Shown: positions 37,968 to 49,083, counted from the stretch's first letter. The stretch: 54,854 nucleotides of DNA from Cognatishimia sp. MH4019 (GCF_020177595.1 NZ_JAHTBL010000013.1:1-54854), one strand, 5' to 3'. Numbers and translations: made by a program. Notes: a model not told the origin generated them from the letters alone.

Positions 37968-38917
37968 ACGGCATTCGGCAGGGATTCTCCTGCGAAAAAT
38001 GCACGCAAATTGTCCACCGCCATCAGCCCCATCGCCTCACGAACTTCCAAAGCAGCGGTGCCAAGATGCGGCAATAAGACCGTATTTTCCAACGCTTTCA
38101 GCGCGTCCGGCACGTCTGGTTCGTTCTCGTAAACATCCAGACCCGCCCCTGCGATGACGCCCGTTTGCAATGATGCGATCAAAGCCGCTTCATCCACCAC
38201 ATCCCCGCGTGCGATATTGACCAGAAAGGCGGTTGGCTTCATCGCGGACAAGGCCGCACTGTCGATCATGTGACGCGTTTCCGCACCGCCCGGCACGGCC
38301 ACAACGACGACATCCGACGCCTCCATCACAGCGCGCAGATCTGCAAGCTGCGTTGCATGCTCACCCACTTTTTTAGGGGAGCGGTTAAAGAAAACCACTT
38401 TCATATCAAAGCCGTAATGGCAGCGCTTGGCGATAGCCTGTCCGATCCGGCCCATACCGACGATGCCCACGGTTTTACCCGTCATGTGCAGCCCCAGCAT
38501 CTGCGTCGGGTGCCAGCCCTCCCATTTTCCGGCCCGCACCATCCGCTCACCCTCACTGGCGCGTCGAGTGACCATCAGCATCAACGTCATGGCGATATCG
38601 GCTGTCGCATCCGTGACCGCGCCGGGTGTGTTTGTCACCGCAACACCCGCCGCGCGCGCGGCCTCTGCGTCGATATGGTTATAGCCGACCCCGAAATTGG
38701 CGAGCAGCTTGCAGCGTGGCTCCGGCACCAGATCAAACGCCGCAGCCGAAAACGCATCGCCTAGCGTCGGCAGCACGGCATCGTAGTTCTGCAAGGCGTT
38801 GGTCACCTCATCGGGCGACATCGGCAACGTGTCATCGCGCACCGTCACCTCCATGGTTTCGCGCGCAGCATCCTGCACTGTATCGGGCAGCTTTCTTGTG
38901 ATCAGAACACGGGTCAT
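37964..38917 (-). CDS. D-2-hydroxyacid dehydrogenase (glyoxylate/hydroxypyruvate reductase type)
   Basis: A 317-aa NAD(P)-dependent dehydrogenase. It contains the nucleotide-binding GIVGMGRIGQAIA (about 149-161), the signature around NIARGDVVDE, and the catalytic Arg/Glu/His set, with His in LPHLGTA near the end. It likely reduces glyoxylate or hydroxypyruvate; other D-2-hydroxyacids are possible. Its ATG overlaps the stop of the csaA-like gene by one base (TGATG). Confidence 0.9.
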   Translation of the reverse strand: MTRVLITRKLPDTVQDAARETMEVTVRDDTLPMSPDEVTNALQNYDAVLPTLGDAFSAAAFDLVPEPRCKLLANFGVGYNHIDAEAARAAGVAVTNTPGAVTDATADIAMTLMLMVTRRASEGERMVRAGKWEGWHPTQMLGLHMTGKTVGIVGMGRIGQAIAKRCHYGFDMKVVFFNRSPKKVGEHATQLADLRAVMEASDVVVVAVPGGAETRHMIDSAALSAMKPTAFLVNIARGDVVDEAALIASLQTGVIAGAGLDVYENEPDVPDALKALENTVLLPHLGTAALEVREAMGLMAVDNLRAFFAGESLPNAV

Positions 38918-39255
38918 CAATACATCCTTCCGCCGATAGGCACGTCTTTATCAGGGGTCAGCAAGACCACTTCACCGTCGGCGTCGGGCACACCTAAGAC
39001 CAGAACTTCGCTCATGAATTTGCCGATCTGGCGAGGTGGAAAATTCACCACCGCAAGCACGCGTTTGCCCAGCAGTTCGTCTGGCGTGTAGTGTGCCGTG
39101 ATCTGGGCCGAGCTTTTCTTCTCGCCCATGTCCGGCCCCAGATCGACCCAAAGTTTGATCGCCGGTTTGCGTGCTTCGGGATAAGGTTCGGCGCGGGTGA
39201 TCTGGCCAACGCGAATATCAACTTTCAGGAAATCATCGAAACTGATCTCAGCCAT
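38917..39255 (-). CDS. csaA: CsaA-like tRNA-binding protein
   Basis: A 112-aa OB-fold protein of the CsaA/tRNA-binding EMAP-II-like family: FDDFLKVDIRVGQITRAE at the start, AVVNFPPRQIGKFMSEVLVLG later. It is thought to be an RNA-binding or chaperone-like protein; in B. subtilis CsaA helps secretion. It sits in a tight minus-strand operon with proC upstream (8-bp overlap) and the hydroxyacid dehydrogenase downstream. Confidence 0.92.
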   Translation of the reverse strand: MAEISFDDFLKVDIRVGQITRAEPYPEARKPAIKLWVDLGPDMGEKKSSAQITAHYTPDELLGKRVLAVVNFPPRQIGKFMSEVLVLGVPDADGEVVLLTPDKDVPIGGRMY

Positions 39256-40063
39256 TGGAGAGCTCCTTCGAGCGGTGCGTTGCCGCGGCGACTGCCTCTT
39301 TCAACAAGGGCGGGAAGCCATTGGTTTCGTTCATCAAAACCTCCAACGCTGCTTGCGTGGTGCCATTGGGGCTGGTGACGTTGACGCGCAACTGCGTGGG
39401 ATCTTCGACAGCTGTTTCGGCCAAGGCCCCGGCCCCCGCCACTGTGGCTTTGGCCAGCGTCATGGCCAACTCGGGGGCCAACCCTTGCGCTTCGCCCGCC
39501 TTCGCGAGCGTTTCAATCAGGTGAAAAACATAGGCCGGGCCAGAGCCGGAGACGCCGGTCACCGCATCCATCTGCGCCTCGCTCTCCAGCCGGACGGTTT
39601 GCCCCACGGCTTGCAACAACTCTTCGGCCAGCGCCAATTGCGCGTCGCTCGCATGGGCGTTGCCGATCAGCGCAGTGATGCCTTTGCCCACCGCTGCGGG
39701 TGTATTGGGCATTGCGCGCACGATAGGGGTTTGCGCACCCAAGACGCTTTCAAAATGAGCAATCGTTGTGCCTGCGGCGACCGACACGAACAACGTCGTG
39801 CCATTGCCCAAGGCCTGGATCGACGGCAGCGCATCCCCCATCATCTGCGGCTTCACCGCGACCAGCACGATCGCCGGGTCGGAAGGTAAATCTTCATTGA
39901 TATGAACGCCTTGTGCACGCACCCACTCGGATGGTTGCGGGTCCGTGACCCAAACCGACGCGGGCGGCAGACCGCCTTTCAGCCAGCCCTCCAACATGGC
40001 AGAGCCCATCTTTCCACAGCCCAGAAGCACCAGCCCCCGGGTGGCCAAATCATCGAGTGTCAT
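39248..40063 (-). CDS. proC: pyrroline-5-carboxylate reductase
   Basis: A 271-aa NADPH-dependent enzyme completing proline synthesis. N-terminal Rossmann GLVLLGCGKMGSAM and the late helical GSGPAYVFHLIETLAKAGEA domain with the conserved family signature. The ATG at 40063 is placed by AGGAGG 7-12 bases upstream. It overlaps csaA by 8 bp and lies downstream of the ybjN-type gene. Confidence 0.95.
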   Translation of the reverse strand: MTLDDLATRGLVLLGCGKMGSAMLEGWLKGGLPPASVWVTDPQPSEWVRAQGVHINEDLPSDPAIVLVAVKPQMMGDALPSIQALGNGTTLFVSVAAGTTIAHFESVLGAQTPIVRAMPNTPAAVGKGITALIGNAHASDAQLALAEELLQAVGQTVRLESEAQMDAVTGVSGSGPAYVFHLIETLAKAGEAQGLAPELAMTLAKATVAGAGALAETAVEDPTQLRVNVTSPNGTTQAALEVLMNETNGFPPLLKEAVAAATHRSKELSNG

Positions 40064-40142
40064 GGATGGTCCTCCTGCGGTCACACGCACCAATGCGCCC
40101 CATCAATCGCTTGAAAGGGACGCACTGGCGTCGGGAGGAAAC

Positions 40143-40646
40143 TTAGGCTCGTCCGTAAGCCTCGGCAATGGCAACCTGCAATGCCTGCTCAGGCGTTTGA
40201 TCAGCCCAGCTGACCAGCTGGAACGCCGGGTAGAATCGCTCTGCCGAAAGCACGGCGGCGTTGATCAGCGTGTCGATCTGCTCGGCCGAGGCGTCTTGCC
40301 CACCGGTCAGAACGAGGCCGTAGCGATAGACCATCAGCTTTTGTTCATTCCAGTAGGTGAAGGCACCTGCCCAGCACATATCATTGGTTTTGTTGAGGAT
40401 TTCGTATAGCTGAGGCAGCTTGTCCTCGGGCGGCTCCATCTCGAAGGTGCAGATCAGCCGCAGCGTTTCGTCATAGCCGGACCAGGCCAGCGTGATCGAA
40501 TAGGTGCGCCACTGGCCTTCGACGGCCATTGCGATCTGATCATCGGCCACGCGGTCGAAATCCCAATCGTGGTGCTCTGCGATATGCTCGACGATGTCGA
40601 TGGGGTGAAGGTCTTCTGTTTCCAGATACTGCTCGGTCAATGCCAT
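40143..40646 (-). CDS. YbjN domain protein
   Basis: A 167-aa protein with the YbjN fold (type III secretion chaperone-like). Typical segments are WDFDRVADDQIAMAVEGQWR and MCWAGAFTYWNEQKLMVYRY. It may act in stress regulation, as in E. coli, but no biochemical role is known. The order ybjN-proC-csaA recurs in related genomes and suggests co-expression. Confidence 0.86.
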   Translation of the reverse strand: MALTEQYLETEDLHPIDIVEHIAEHHDWDFDRVADDQIAMAVEGQWRTYSITLAWSGYDETLRLICTFEMEPPEDKLPQLYEILNKTNDMCWAGAFTYWNEQKLMVYRYGLVLTGGQDASAEQIDTLINAAVLSAERFYPAFQLVSWADQTPEQALQVAIAEAYGRA

Positions 40647-40845
40647 GGCGCGCCTCGCTTTTTGCTTTAGCTGCTGGGCCTGGCAGCGGCCCAACGGCTT
40701 GGTGCCTGCTCTATGGAAGGGTGCTTTGCCTGCCTTCCATACCATATATCGTGCGAGCAAAGAGGGTGACCTGTAAAGCTATATTTTGGTGACACCCGCA
40801 ATAAGTTGTGGACGAAATTGGGGATGACGCAAGATTGGGCGCTGC

Positions 40846-41670
40846 TCAGCGGCGGATCAGGGACAACCCGATACCGCCCAAAACCAGCGCTGTGGCGAGG
40901 GCAAAGCGAAGCGTCAGCTCCTCTGACAGGAAGAGGATGCCGCCGGATAGCGCGATGATTGGCACCGTCAGTTGGGCCAGCGCCGCGGTTGTGGATGCGA
41001 TACGCGGCAGCACCAGATACCACAGCGCATAACCCAACCCCGAGGTCAGCGCGCCTGCCACGATGGCCAGCACGGTTCCCGGCCAGTTGATCGTGTCTTG
41101 CAACACCAGCGCGATGGCCAGCACGGGGGGCGTGGCATATATAAAGTTCATCGCGGTGTCTTGCAGCGGGTCCGACGCACCGCGCCCCACCAGCGAATAA
41201 AGCCCCCAGCCGAGTGCCCCCAGCGTCATTAATGCGACGCCCGAAAGCGCCGGGGCCGCCGTTCCGCCGGGCCACATCAGGTAGATCAACCCAGCAAAGG
41301 CGATGGCCGCTCCGGCCCAGCGCTGGGGCGAAATCTGTTCCCGCGCGATCAGCGCTCCGGCGAACATGGTGACCTGCACGCCCCCAAAGAGGATCAGCGC
41401 GCCCACGCCTGCATCCAGCGTCACATAAGCGAAGGAAAAGCCGATTATGTAGATCAGAAGGCTCGCAGCCCCTGCGGGACGCAAAGACCAGTTGGCAGGC
41501 CGGGTTCGCATCGCCACCAAAGCGGCCAATGCAAGCGCGCCTGAAAGCATCCGGATCGCGGCAAAGCTGGCCGGTCCCATCCCTGCGTCGACCAAGGCCA
41601 GACGGTTCAGGACCGAGTTGGACGCAAAGGCGATCATCACCAGACAGACGAGTAAGAACAAGCGCATCAT
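40846..41670 (-). CDS. DMT superfamily transporter (EamA)
   Basis: A 274-aa inner-membrane carrier with ten hydrophobic segments in two five-helix EamA repeats (about 1-135 and 140-274). DMT proteins export or import metabolites such as amino acids; the substrate is unknown. Two adjacent ATGs (41670, 41667) are possible starts; the ribosome binding site is weak. Confidence 0.87.
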   Translation of the reverse strand: MMRLFLLVCLVMIAFASNSVLNRLALVDAGMGPASFAAIRMLSGALALAALVAMRTRPANWSLRPAGAASLLIYIIGFSFAYVTLDAGVGALILFGGVQVTMFAGALIAREQISPQRWAGAAIAFAGLIYLMWPGGTAAPALSGVALMTLGALGWGLYSLVGRGASDPLQDTAMNFIYATPPVLAIALVLQDTINWPGTVLAIVAGALTSGLGYALWYLVLPRIASTTAALAQLTVPIIALSGGILFLSEELTLRFALATALVLGGIGLSLIRR

Positions 41671-41833
41671 CTGCGCATATCGGCTTGCTTCACCTTTGTC
41701 GAAATATTCTCGCCGAAGGCATGTCAGGCGGGGGGCCAAAAAGCGAAGGGGCCACAGTGAATGCGGCCCCTTACTAATTTAAAGCGACTTTCCCTTTCGG
41801 TATTTTGCCTGTGGCAAAAACCTATCGGGCGAC

Positions 41834-41853
41834 GTCGATCCTGACGGATCGAC
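41834..41853 (-). terminator. hairpin after groEL
   Basis: Perfect 8-bp stem GTCGATCC / GGATCGAC with a 4-nt loop just after the groEL stop on the minus strand. The T-run is about 15 nt further on, so it is a weak or rho-assisted terminator. Confidence 0.55.
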
Positions 41854-41857
41854 TTGC

Positions 41858-43519
<1,662 letters not shown>

Positions 43520-43548
43520 TCAGATTGTTTCGTTTGAAAAGGGCGAGA

Positions 43549-43836
43549 TCAGGCGATGATGCCCAGAATGTCGCTTTCCTTCATCATCAACAGCTCTTCG
43601 CCGTCGACTGTGACTTCGGTGCCGGACCACTTGCCAAACAGGATCTTGTCACCCTCTTTGACAGCCATCTCAATCAGCTCGCCGCTGTCCTTGCGGGCGC
43701 CGTCACCACATGCGATCACTTCGCCCTCGGCGGGCTTCTCTTTCGCGCTTTCGGGGATGATAAGTCCGCCAGCAGTTTTCTCGTCGCTTTCCGTGCGGCG
43801 TACCAGCACGCGGTCATGAAGCGGTTTCAATGCCAT
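43549..43836 (-). CDS. groES: co-chaperonin GroES
   Basis: A 95-aa co-chaperonin with the DRVLVRR start and the mobile-loop region around [18 protein letters not shown]. The ATG at 43836 is set by the universal [11 protein letters not shown]-terminus and AAGGAG upstream. It is the first gene of groESL. Confidence 0.98.
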   Translation of the reverse strand: MALKPLHDRVLVRRTESDEKTAGGLIIPESAKEKPAEGEVIACGDGARKDSGELIEMAVKEGDKILFGKWSGTEVTVDGEELLMMKESDILGIIA

Positions 43837-43871
43837 CTTTGCAGCTCCTTGGCTCAAAGTTTCTCCCAATG

Positions 43872-43898
43872 TTAGCACTCAGCTACTCCGAGTGATAA
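43872..43898 (-). promoter_or_regulatory. CIRCE operator of groESL
   Basis: TTAGCACTC-N9-GAGTGATAA, one mismatch from the HrcA/CIRCE consensus TTAGCACTC-N9-GAGTGCTAA. It lies about 36-62 bp before the groES start, right after the predicted transcription start, so HrcA binding would repress groESL at normal temperature. Confidence 0.92.
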
Positions 43899-43906
43899 CG
43901 CAGCGG

Positions 43907-43934
43907 ACATAAGCAAGCCGCGTTTGGCTGTCAA
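43907..43934 (-). promoter_or_regulatory. groESL promoter
   Basis: Minus strand TTGACA (43934-43929), 16-bp spacer, TTATGT (43912-43907). This sigma-70-type promoter sits directly upstream of the CIRCE operator. Confidence 0.7.
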
Positions 43935-44030
43935 CCGATCTGATCGCGAAAATGCGATCCATTTTGCGAAGGCCCGTTGCGCAGCCTGGCTGGCCTTCGT
44001 AGCCTTGCGGCGACCAATGCGAGGAAACCG

Positions 44031-45023
44031 ATGCGACATATCCTGCTGCTTTGCTGTCTGATCTGCTTTGGCACGCCTGCTTTTGCGCGCTGCGAGGGGG
44101 CATCAGTGCTCGACAGTCTTTCCGCGCCGCAACAGGCCGAGCTTGAACAGACCGTCGCACAGACACCCTTCCCCAAAGGTCTGCTTTGGCGCGCCGAAAA
44201 AGGCGATACTGTCCTGCATCTGATCGGCACGATGCATATCTATGACCCGCGCCTTGATCCCATCCTCGCCCGCATCCAGCCGCTGATCCCCGCAGCCGAT
44301 CTGATCCTGCTGGAAACCACCAAATCCGCCGAGGCGCAGATGCAGTCCGATATGGCCAGCCGCCCCGAGCTGCTGTTCATAACAGAGGGCCCCACCCTGC
44401 CCGATCTGCTGCCCGAACCGATCTGGCAGACCCTTGCCAATCAGGCCCGCGCACGCCAGATCCCCGCGTTCATGGCCGCCAAGTTTCAGCCCTGGTATCT
44501 GTCGCTGATGCTCGCCGTGCCCCCTTGCGCGATGGAGGCGATGGTCAGCGGGCAACGCGGCCTCGACCACATGATTATGGACCAGGCAGAGATCGCGGGT
44601 GTGCCCACCCAGGCGCTTGAGCCCTACGACACGCTCTTCACCCTCTTCGGCCAGGAACCGATGGCCGAACAGATCGAGATGCTGCAAGCCACGATCGCGA
44701 TGAACCGCGACGCAGACGCGCTTTTTGCGACCTTGCTCGCGACCTATTTCGCCGAGCAACACGTGAAAGCCTGGCACATCTCCCGGCTCGCAGCCTATGA
44801 CATGCCCGGTGTCTCACCGGACGCCATTGATGCAATGTTCACCGAGATGGAAGACGTGCTGCTGATCCGCCGCAACCGCAACTGGATGCCCGTCATCGCA
44901 GAGGCCACCCGCCAACATGACACGCTGATGATCGCCATGGGTGCCGCCCATCTGGGTGGCCGGGACGGCGTGCTGAACCTGCTCGCCCAAGACGGCTACA
45001 CGCTCACGCGCCTGCCCCTCTGA
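44031..45023 (+). CDS. TraB/GumN family protein
   Basis: A 330-aa protein with a signal peptide (1-19, ends PAFA). It has the TraB/GumN family features: the early motif LIGTMHIYD and the late conserved block MGAAHLGG. Family members are secreted or envelope proteins, proposed to be metalloproteases; the function here is unknown. GAGG 6 bp upstream fixes the ATG at 44031. Confidence 0.85.
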   Translation: MRHILLLCCLICFGTPAFARCEGASVLDSLSAPQQAELEQTVAQTPFPKGLLWRAEKGDTVLHLIGTMHIYDPRLDPILARIQPLIPAADLILLETTKSAEAQMQSDMASRPELLFITEGPTLPDLLPEPIWQTLANQARARQIPAFMAAKFQPWYLSLMLAVPPCAMEAMVSGQRGLDHMIMDQAEIAGVPTQALEPYDTLFTLFGQEPMAEQIEMLQATIAMNRDADALFATLLATYFAEQHVKAWHISRLAAYDMPGVSPDAIDAMFTEMEDVLLIRRNRNWMPVIAEATRQHDTLMIAMGAAHLGGRDGVLNLLAQDGYTLTRLPL

Positions 45024-45160
45024 GCTTTCGCTTTTTCCAAATATCCCCGCCGGAGGCATCCTGCGGTGCGCAAGGTCGCACCCCTCTGACAGGGCCGTGA
45101 CAAGCCCGCCACCGCGGTTTAAACCACGCGCAAATTCGCCGCTATTCGCAGGATCCTGAC

Positions 45161-46081
45161 ATGAGCACACTCATCTTCGGCCACAAAGCCCCCGACACCG
45201 ACAGCACCGGGTCGCCCCTGATCTGGGCGTGGTATCTCAACCATATCAAGGATCAGCACGCCGAGCCGGTTCTGCTGGGTGAGCCCAACACCGAAGCCGC
45301 TTTCATGCTGGAGCGTTGGAACCTGCCCAAGCCGCGCATCATCGACGATGTCGAGGATGATCAGGCGGCAATCATCGTCGATACGAACAACCCCGCCGAA
45401 CTGCCCGCCAACATCAACAATGCCGATGTGCAGGCTATCATCGACCACCACAAGCTGGTCGGCGGGCTGGAGACCAAAGGCCCCATCGACATCACCGTGC
45501 GCCCTGTCGCCTGCACGGCCACGATCATGTATGAACTGATCGGCAAGGACGTCGCCCAGATGCCCAACGAGATCAAAGGCGCGATGCTGTCCTGCATCCT
45601 GTCCGACACGCTGGCTTTCCGTTCTCCCACCACGACCCAAGCGGATGAGGCGCTTGCCTGGGGTCTGGCCAAAGACCTCGATCTCGACCCGCATGAATAC
45701 GCAGACGAGCTTTTCGCTGCGAAATCCGACGTCTCTGCCTTCTCGGACGCAGAATTGCTGCGCATGGACAGCAAGGAATATGCCGTGGACGGCACCAAAT
45801 TCCGTGTTTCCGTGCTGGAAACCACAAAGCCCGCGATCATTCTGGACCGCAAAGCCTCCATCATGGACACGATGAGCACCGTCGCGTCTGAGGACGGCGT
45901 CGATCAGGTTCTGCTCTTCGTCGTGGATATCCTGAACGAGGAAGCCACGATGCTGGTCCCGAACGATCTGACCAAATCCGTCGCCGAGAAATCCTTTGAT
46001 GCATCCGTCTCTGGCGACACGGTCGTGCTGCCCGGGGTCATGTCCCGCAAGAAGCAGATCATCCCGAACCTCAAGCTTTGA
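45161..46081 (+). CDS. ppaC: manganese-dependent inorganic pyrophosphatase (family II)
   Basis: A 306-aa DHH-superfamily pyrophosphatase. Active-site motifs: GHKAPDTDSTGS (7-18), the DTN site, IIDHHKL (about 93-99) and the C-terminal substrate-binding SRKKQ motif. It hydrolyses PPi and favours Mn2+. It has a terminator right after it. Confidence 0.95.
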   Translation: MSTLIFGHKAPDTDSTGSPLIWAWYLNHIKDQHAEPVLLGEPNTEAAFMLERWNLPKPRIIDDVEDDQAAIIVDTNNPAELPANINNADVQAIIDHHKLVGGLETKGPIDITVRPVACTATIMYELIGKDVAQMPNEIKGAMLSCILSDTLAFRSPTTTQADEALAWGLAKDLDLDPHEYADELFAAKSDVSAFSDAELLRMDSKEYAVDGTKFRVSVLETTKPAIILDRKASIMDTMSTVASEDGVDQVLLFVVDILNEEATMLVPNDLTKSVAEKSFDASVSGDTVVLPGVMSRKKQIIPNLKL

Positions 46082-46103
46082 GCACCAAATAAATCAAAAG
46101 AAT

Positions 46104-46131
46104 AAAGAGCGTCCCGGCGGGGCGCTCTTTT
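46104..46131 (+). terminator. rho-independent terminator of ppaC
   Basis: Stem AAAGAGCG / CGCTCTTT with extra CCC/GGG pairs, followed by Ts. Confidence 0.85.
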
Positions 46132-46183
46132 CATTTGGATCAAAGCCGCGCATGAAGCGTTAAGCTCGAACTATGAGGCGCCC

Positions 46184-47056
46184 ATGACCCAGATCATCCA
46201 GTCCCTGTCCGATATCTCTGCCCGCTACGACGCGCTTTTCGTCGATCTGTGGGGCTGCGTGCATGACGGGCTCAAACCCTTCCCTTCTGCAGTCAAAGCG
46301 CTGCAGGCCTACCGCGCCCAAGGCGGTACAGTCGTGCTGGTCACGAACTCCCCCCGCCCGCGCCTCGCCGTTGAGGCGCAGCTGGGCGAGATCGGCGTCG
46401 CCCGCGACGCTTGGGACGTCGTCGCCACCTCAGGCGACAGTGCGCGCGCCGCAATGTTCCGCGGTGTTGTCGGCCAAAAGGTCTATGTCATGGGGCAGGA
46501 ACATGACGCACCGTTTTTCGACGAAATTTCGGTTGTTGAAGACCCGGTCGAGATCATCAAAACCCCGCTCGATCAAGCCGATGGCATCGTTTGCCTTGGT
46601 CCCGAAGACCCCTATGCCGATCCGGATGTAAACCGACCCGACTTTCTTTATGCCACGCAAAAGGGCCTGAAACTGCTCTGCGCGAACCCCGATATCGTCG
46701 TGGATCGCGGCGACAAACGCGAATGGTGCGCTGGCGCTTTGGCCAAGCTCTACACCGATATGGGCGGAGAGAGCCTCTATTTCGGCAAACCCCATCCGCC
46801 GATCTACGATCTGGCCCGCCGCCGTCTGGTCGCGATGGGTAAAGATGTGCCGGATGCCAGTATTCTGGCCATCGGCGACGGGATTCTGACCGACATCAAG
46901 GGCGCCATGGGAGAGGATATCGATTCTCTCTTCATTTCTGGTGGTCTGGCCGCCGTAGAAACCAAAACGTCGCATGACCCTGAAGAAGATGCGCTAACCG
47001 CTTACCTTCAAAAGGAAATGTCCAATCCAACCTTCACGATAGGTCACCTTCGCTGA
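46184..47056 (+). CDS. TIGR01459-type HAD hydrolase
   Basis: A 290-aa haloacid-dehalogenase-fold protein of the alphaproteobacterial TIGR01459 group. It has a divergent first motif FVDLWGCVHDG (nucleophile Asp), TNSPRP as motif II and the late GDGILTDIKGA motif. It is probably a phosphatase; the substrate is unknown. Between it and the MaoC gene lies an AT-rich region with GTTACC repeats. Confidence 0.85.
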   Translation: MTQIIQSLSDISARYDALFVDLWGCVHDGLKPFPSAVKALQAYRAQGGTVVLVTNSPRPRLAVEAQLGEIGVARDAWDVVATSGDSARAAMFRGVVGQKVYVMGQEHDAPFFDEISVVEDPVEIIKTPLDQADGIVCLGPEDPYADPDVNRPDFLYATQKGLKLLCANPDIVVDRGDKREWCAGALAKLYTDMGGESLYFGKPHPPIYDLARRRLVAMGKDVPDASILAIGDGILTDIKGAMGEDIDSLFISGGLAAVETKTSHDPEEDALTAYLQKEMSNPTFTIGHLR

Positions 47057-47097
47057 CCCTCTATTTGCTTGATTTTCTGCATTTGCAAAGTAATAAA

Positions 47098-47134
47098 GTT
47101 ACCAAATCTTAGGGTAACGATTATATTTGTTACC
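47098..47134. promoter_or_regulatory. candidate operator with three alternating GTTACC sites
   Basis: GTTACC at 47098, its complement GGTAAC at 47113, and GTTACC at 47129, 15 and 16 bp apart. The DNA between is AT-rich. It precedes the MaoC gene's ribosome binding site (GCAGGAG, about 47145) and may bind a regulator. Confidence 0.5.
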
Positions 47135-47155
47135 TAGCGAATGCAGGAGACAGGC

Positions 47156-47599
47156 ATGTTGGATAACCAGCCCCGCGGCACGATTTGCATCGAAGATCTT
47201 GAGATCGGCATGGTCCGCTATCTCCGCAAGGAAGTGACAGACCGCGACATTGAACTCTTTGCCGAGGTCTCGACCGACCGCAATCCGGTGCATCTGGACG
47301 ACGCCTATGCGATGGACACCATCTTCGAGGGTCGCATCGCCCACGGGATGCTGACCGCTGGCCTGATTTCTGCGGTAATCGGTGAACAGCTGCCCGGTCA
47401 CGGCACGGTCTATCTGGGCCAGTCTTTGAAATTCATGGCGCCCGTGCGCCCCGGCGACATGGTCTATGCCGAGGTCAAGGTGATCGACATCGACCACTCT
47501 CGCCGCCGCGTCCAGCTTGAGACCCATTGCGCCGTCGGCGACACGGTTGTGCTGAAAGGCGAAGCCACGGTTCTGGCCCCCTCGCGCAAGTTCGACTGA
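47156..47599 (+). CDS. MaoC/PhaJ-like (R)-enoyl-CoA hydratase
   Basis: A 147-aa hot-dog fold protein with the active-site motif DRNPVHLDDAYA (catalytic Asp/His) and later RIAHGML. It hydrates trans-enoyl-CoA to (R)-3-hydroxyacyl-CoA, linking beta-oxidation with PHA or other pathways. GCAGGAG supports the ATG at 47156. No PHA genes are adjacent. Confidence 0.87.
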   Translation: MLDNQPRGTICIEDLEIGMVRYLRKEVTDRDIELFAEVSTDRNPVHLDDAYAMDTIFEGRIAHGMLTAGLISAVIGEQLPGHGTVYLGQSLKFMAPVRPGDMVYAEVKVIDIDHSRRRVQLETHCAVGDTVVLKGEATVLAPSRKFD

Positions 47600-47638
47600 G
47601 CGCTTGCACCGCGCGGTTGGCGAGGCTAACCCAACTTT

Positions 47639-48571
47639 ATGCGGATTATCCGGGACATCCAGTTTGTAGACCCTCAGGATCGCGGCGCCAGCGCCGCGAT
47701 TGGCAATTTTGACGGGGTGCATCTGGGCCATCAGGCCGTAATCGACATTGCCCGCAAAGCCGGAACAGCGATCAACGCCCCACTTGGCGTGATGACGTTC
47801 GAGCCGCATCCCCGCGAGTTTTTTGCCAAGGATGCCCCACCCTTCCGTCTGATGAACGCCGAAGCGAAGGCCAACCGCCTCGAAAAGCTGGGGGTCCAGC
47901 GGCTTTACGAGATCAGTTTCAACGCGCGCCTTTCCAGCCTAACCGCGCGTGCGTTCGCGCAAGACATCATAGCCGATGCGCTTGGGCTGAAGCATGTCGT
48001 GGTGGGCCGCGATTTCTGTTTCGGCAAAGGCCGCACCGGGACCTCTGCGATGCTGGAGAGCTTCGGGGCCGAGATGGGCTTTGGCGTGACCATTGCCGAT
48101 CTGGTTCGGGGCGATCACGGGCATATCTCGTCCACCAATATCCGCGATGCGCTGTCGGATGGACGCCCCGAAGATGCCGCCAAGATGCTGGGCCACTACC
48201 ACCGCATCGAAGGCGAAGTGATCCGCGGCGACCAACGCGGCAGGCATCTGGGCTATCCCACCGCGAACATGTCGATCACAGGCCTGCACCCGCCGAAATT
48301 CGGCGTCTACGCCGTGCGCGTCGATGTTTTAAGCGGCCCACATCAGGGCAGCTATGACGGTGCCAGCTCTATCGGCGTGCGGCCCATGTTTGGCGAGAAC
48401 GTGCCCAATTGCGAGACGTTTCTCTTTGATTTCAAAGGCGATCTCTATGGCGAACATTTGTCGGTCGCTCTGGTCGACTTCTTGCGCCCAGAGATGAAAT
48501 TCGACGGTGTTGATGCGCTTGTGACGCAAATGGGGGCTGATTGCGACCGCGCCCGCGCGATCCTTGCATGA
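47639..48571 (+). CDS. ribF: bifunctional riboflavin kinase / FAD synthetase
   Basis: A 310-aa enzyme making FMN and FAD. N-terminal adenylyltransferase half with IGNFDGVHLGHQAVI (about 21-35); C-terminal kinase half (about 185-300) with GYPTANMSI and the late GDLYGEHLSVALVDFLRPE. Its stop overlaps the YcgN ATG by 4 bp. Confidence 0.95.
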   Translation: MRIIRDIQFVDPQDRGASAAIGNFDGVHLGHQAVIDIARKAGTAINAPLGVMTFEPHPREFFAKDAPPFRLMNAEAKANRLEKLGVQRLYEISFNARLSSLTARAFAQDIIADALGLKHVVVGRDFCFGKGRTGTSAMLESFGAEMGFGVTIADLVRGDHGHISSTNIRDALSDGRPEDAAKMLGHYHRIEGEVIRGDQRGRHLGYPTANMSITGLHPPKFGVYAVRVDVLSGPHQGSYDGASSIGVRPMFGENVPNCETFLFDFKGDLYGEHLSVALVDFLRPEMKFDGVDALVTQMGADCDRARAILA

Positions 48572-49047
48572 GCTTCAAAGACCCCATTCAGCGCGACGGC
48601 CTGCGCGCGCGTTTCTGGGAGCGGGTCCCGCTGAAAAACCTGACCCCAAAGGAGTGGGAAGCGCTATGCGATGGCTGCGGCAAGTGTTGCCTGAACAAAC
48701 TGGAAGACGAGGACACGCAAGAGGTCGCTCTGACCCGCGTTGCCTGCCGTCTGCTGGATGATCAAACCTGCCGCTGCGCCCAATATGACATCCGCCTGCA
48801 ATTCGTGCCGGAATGCGTGCAGCTTTCCCCCAAGACCCTGCCCAACATCGCCTATTGGATGCCTGAAACCTGCGCCTACAGGCTGCTGCACGAGGGCAAA
48901 GCGCTTTACGATTGGCACCCGCTGATTTCAGGCGATCCGCAAAGTGTGCATGACGCCGGTGTTTCGGTTCAGGGCTGGACCGTGCCGGAATTCGAGGTGC
49001 CCGAAGAGGACTGGGAAGACCATATCATCGACGAGCCAAAGGGCTAA
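48568..49047 (+). CDS. YcgN family cysteine-cluster protein
   Basis: A 159-aa member of the YcgN/UPF0260 family with many cysteines: CDGCGKCC (about 34-41), CRLLDDQTCRCAQYD, ECVQLS and CAYRLL. These may bind a zinc or Fe-S cluster. Function is unknown. The ATGA overlap with ribF suggests coupled expression. Confidence 0.88.
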   Translation: MSFKDPIQRDGLRARFWERVPLKNLTPKEWEALCDGCGKCCLNKLEDEDTQEVALTRVACRLLDDQTCRCAQYDIRLQFVPECVQLSPKTLPNIAYWMPETCAYRLLHEGKALYDWHPLISGDPQSVHDAGVSVQGWTVPEFEVPEEDWEDHIIDEPKG

Positions 49048-49083
49048 ACCGTCTGGAATATGGACGTTGCGCAAAGGTGAAGA

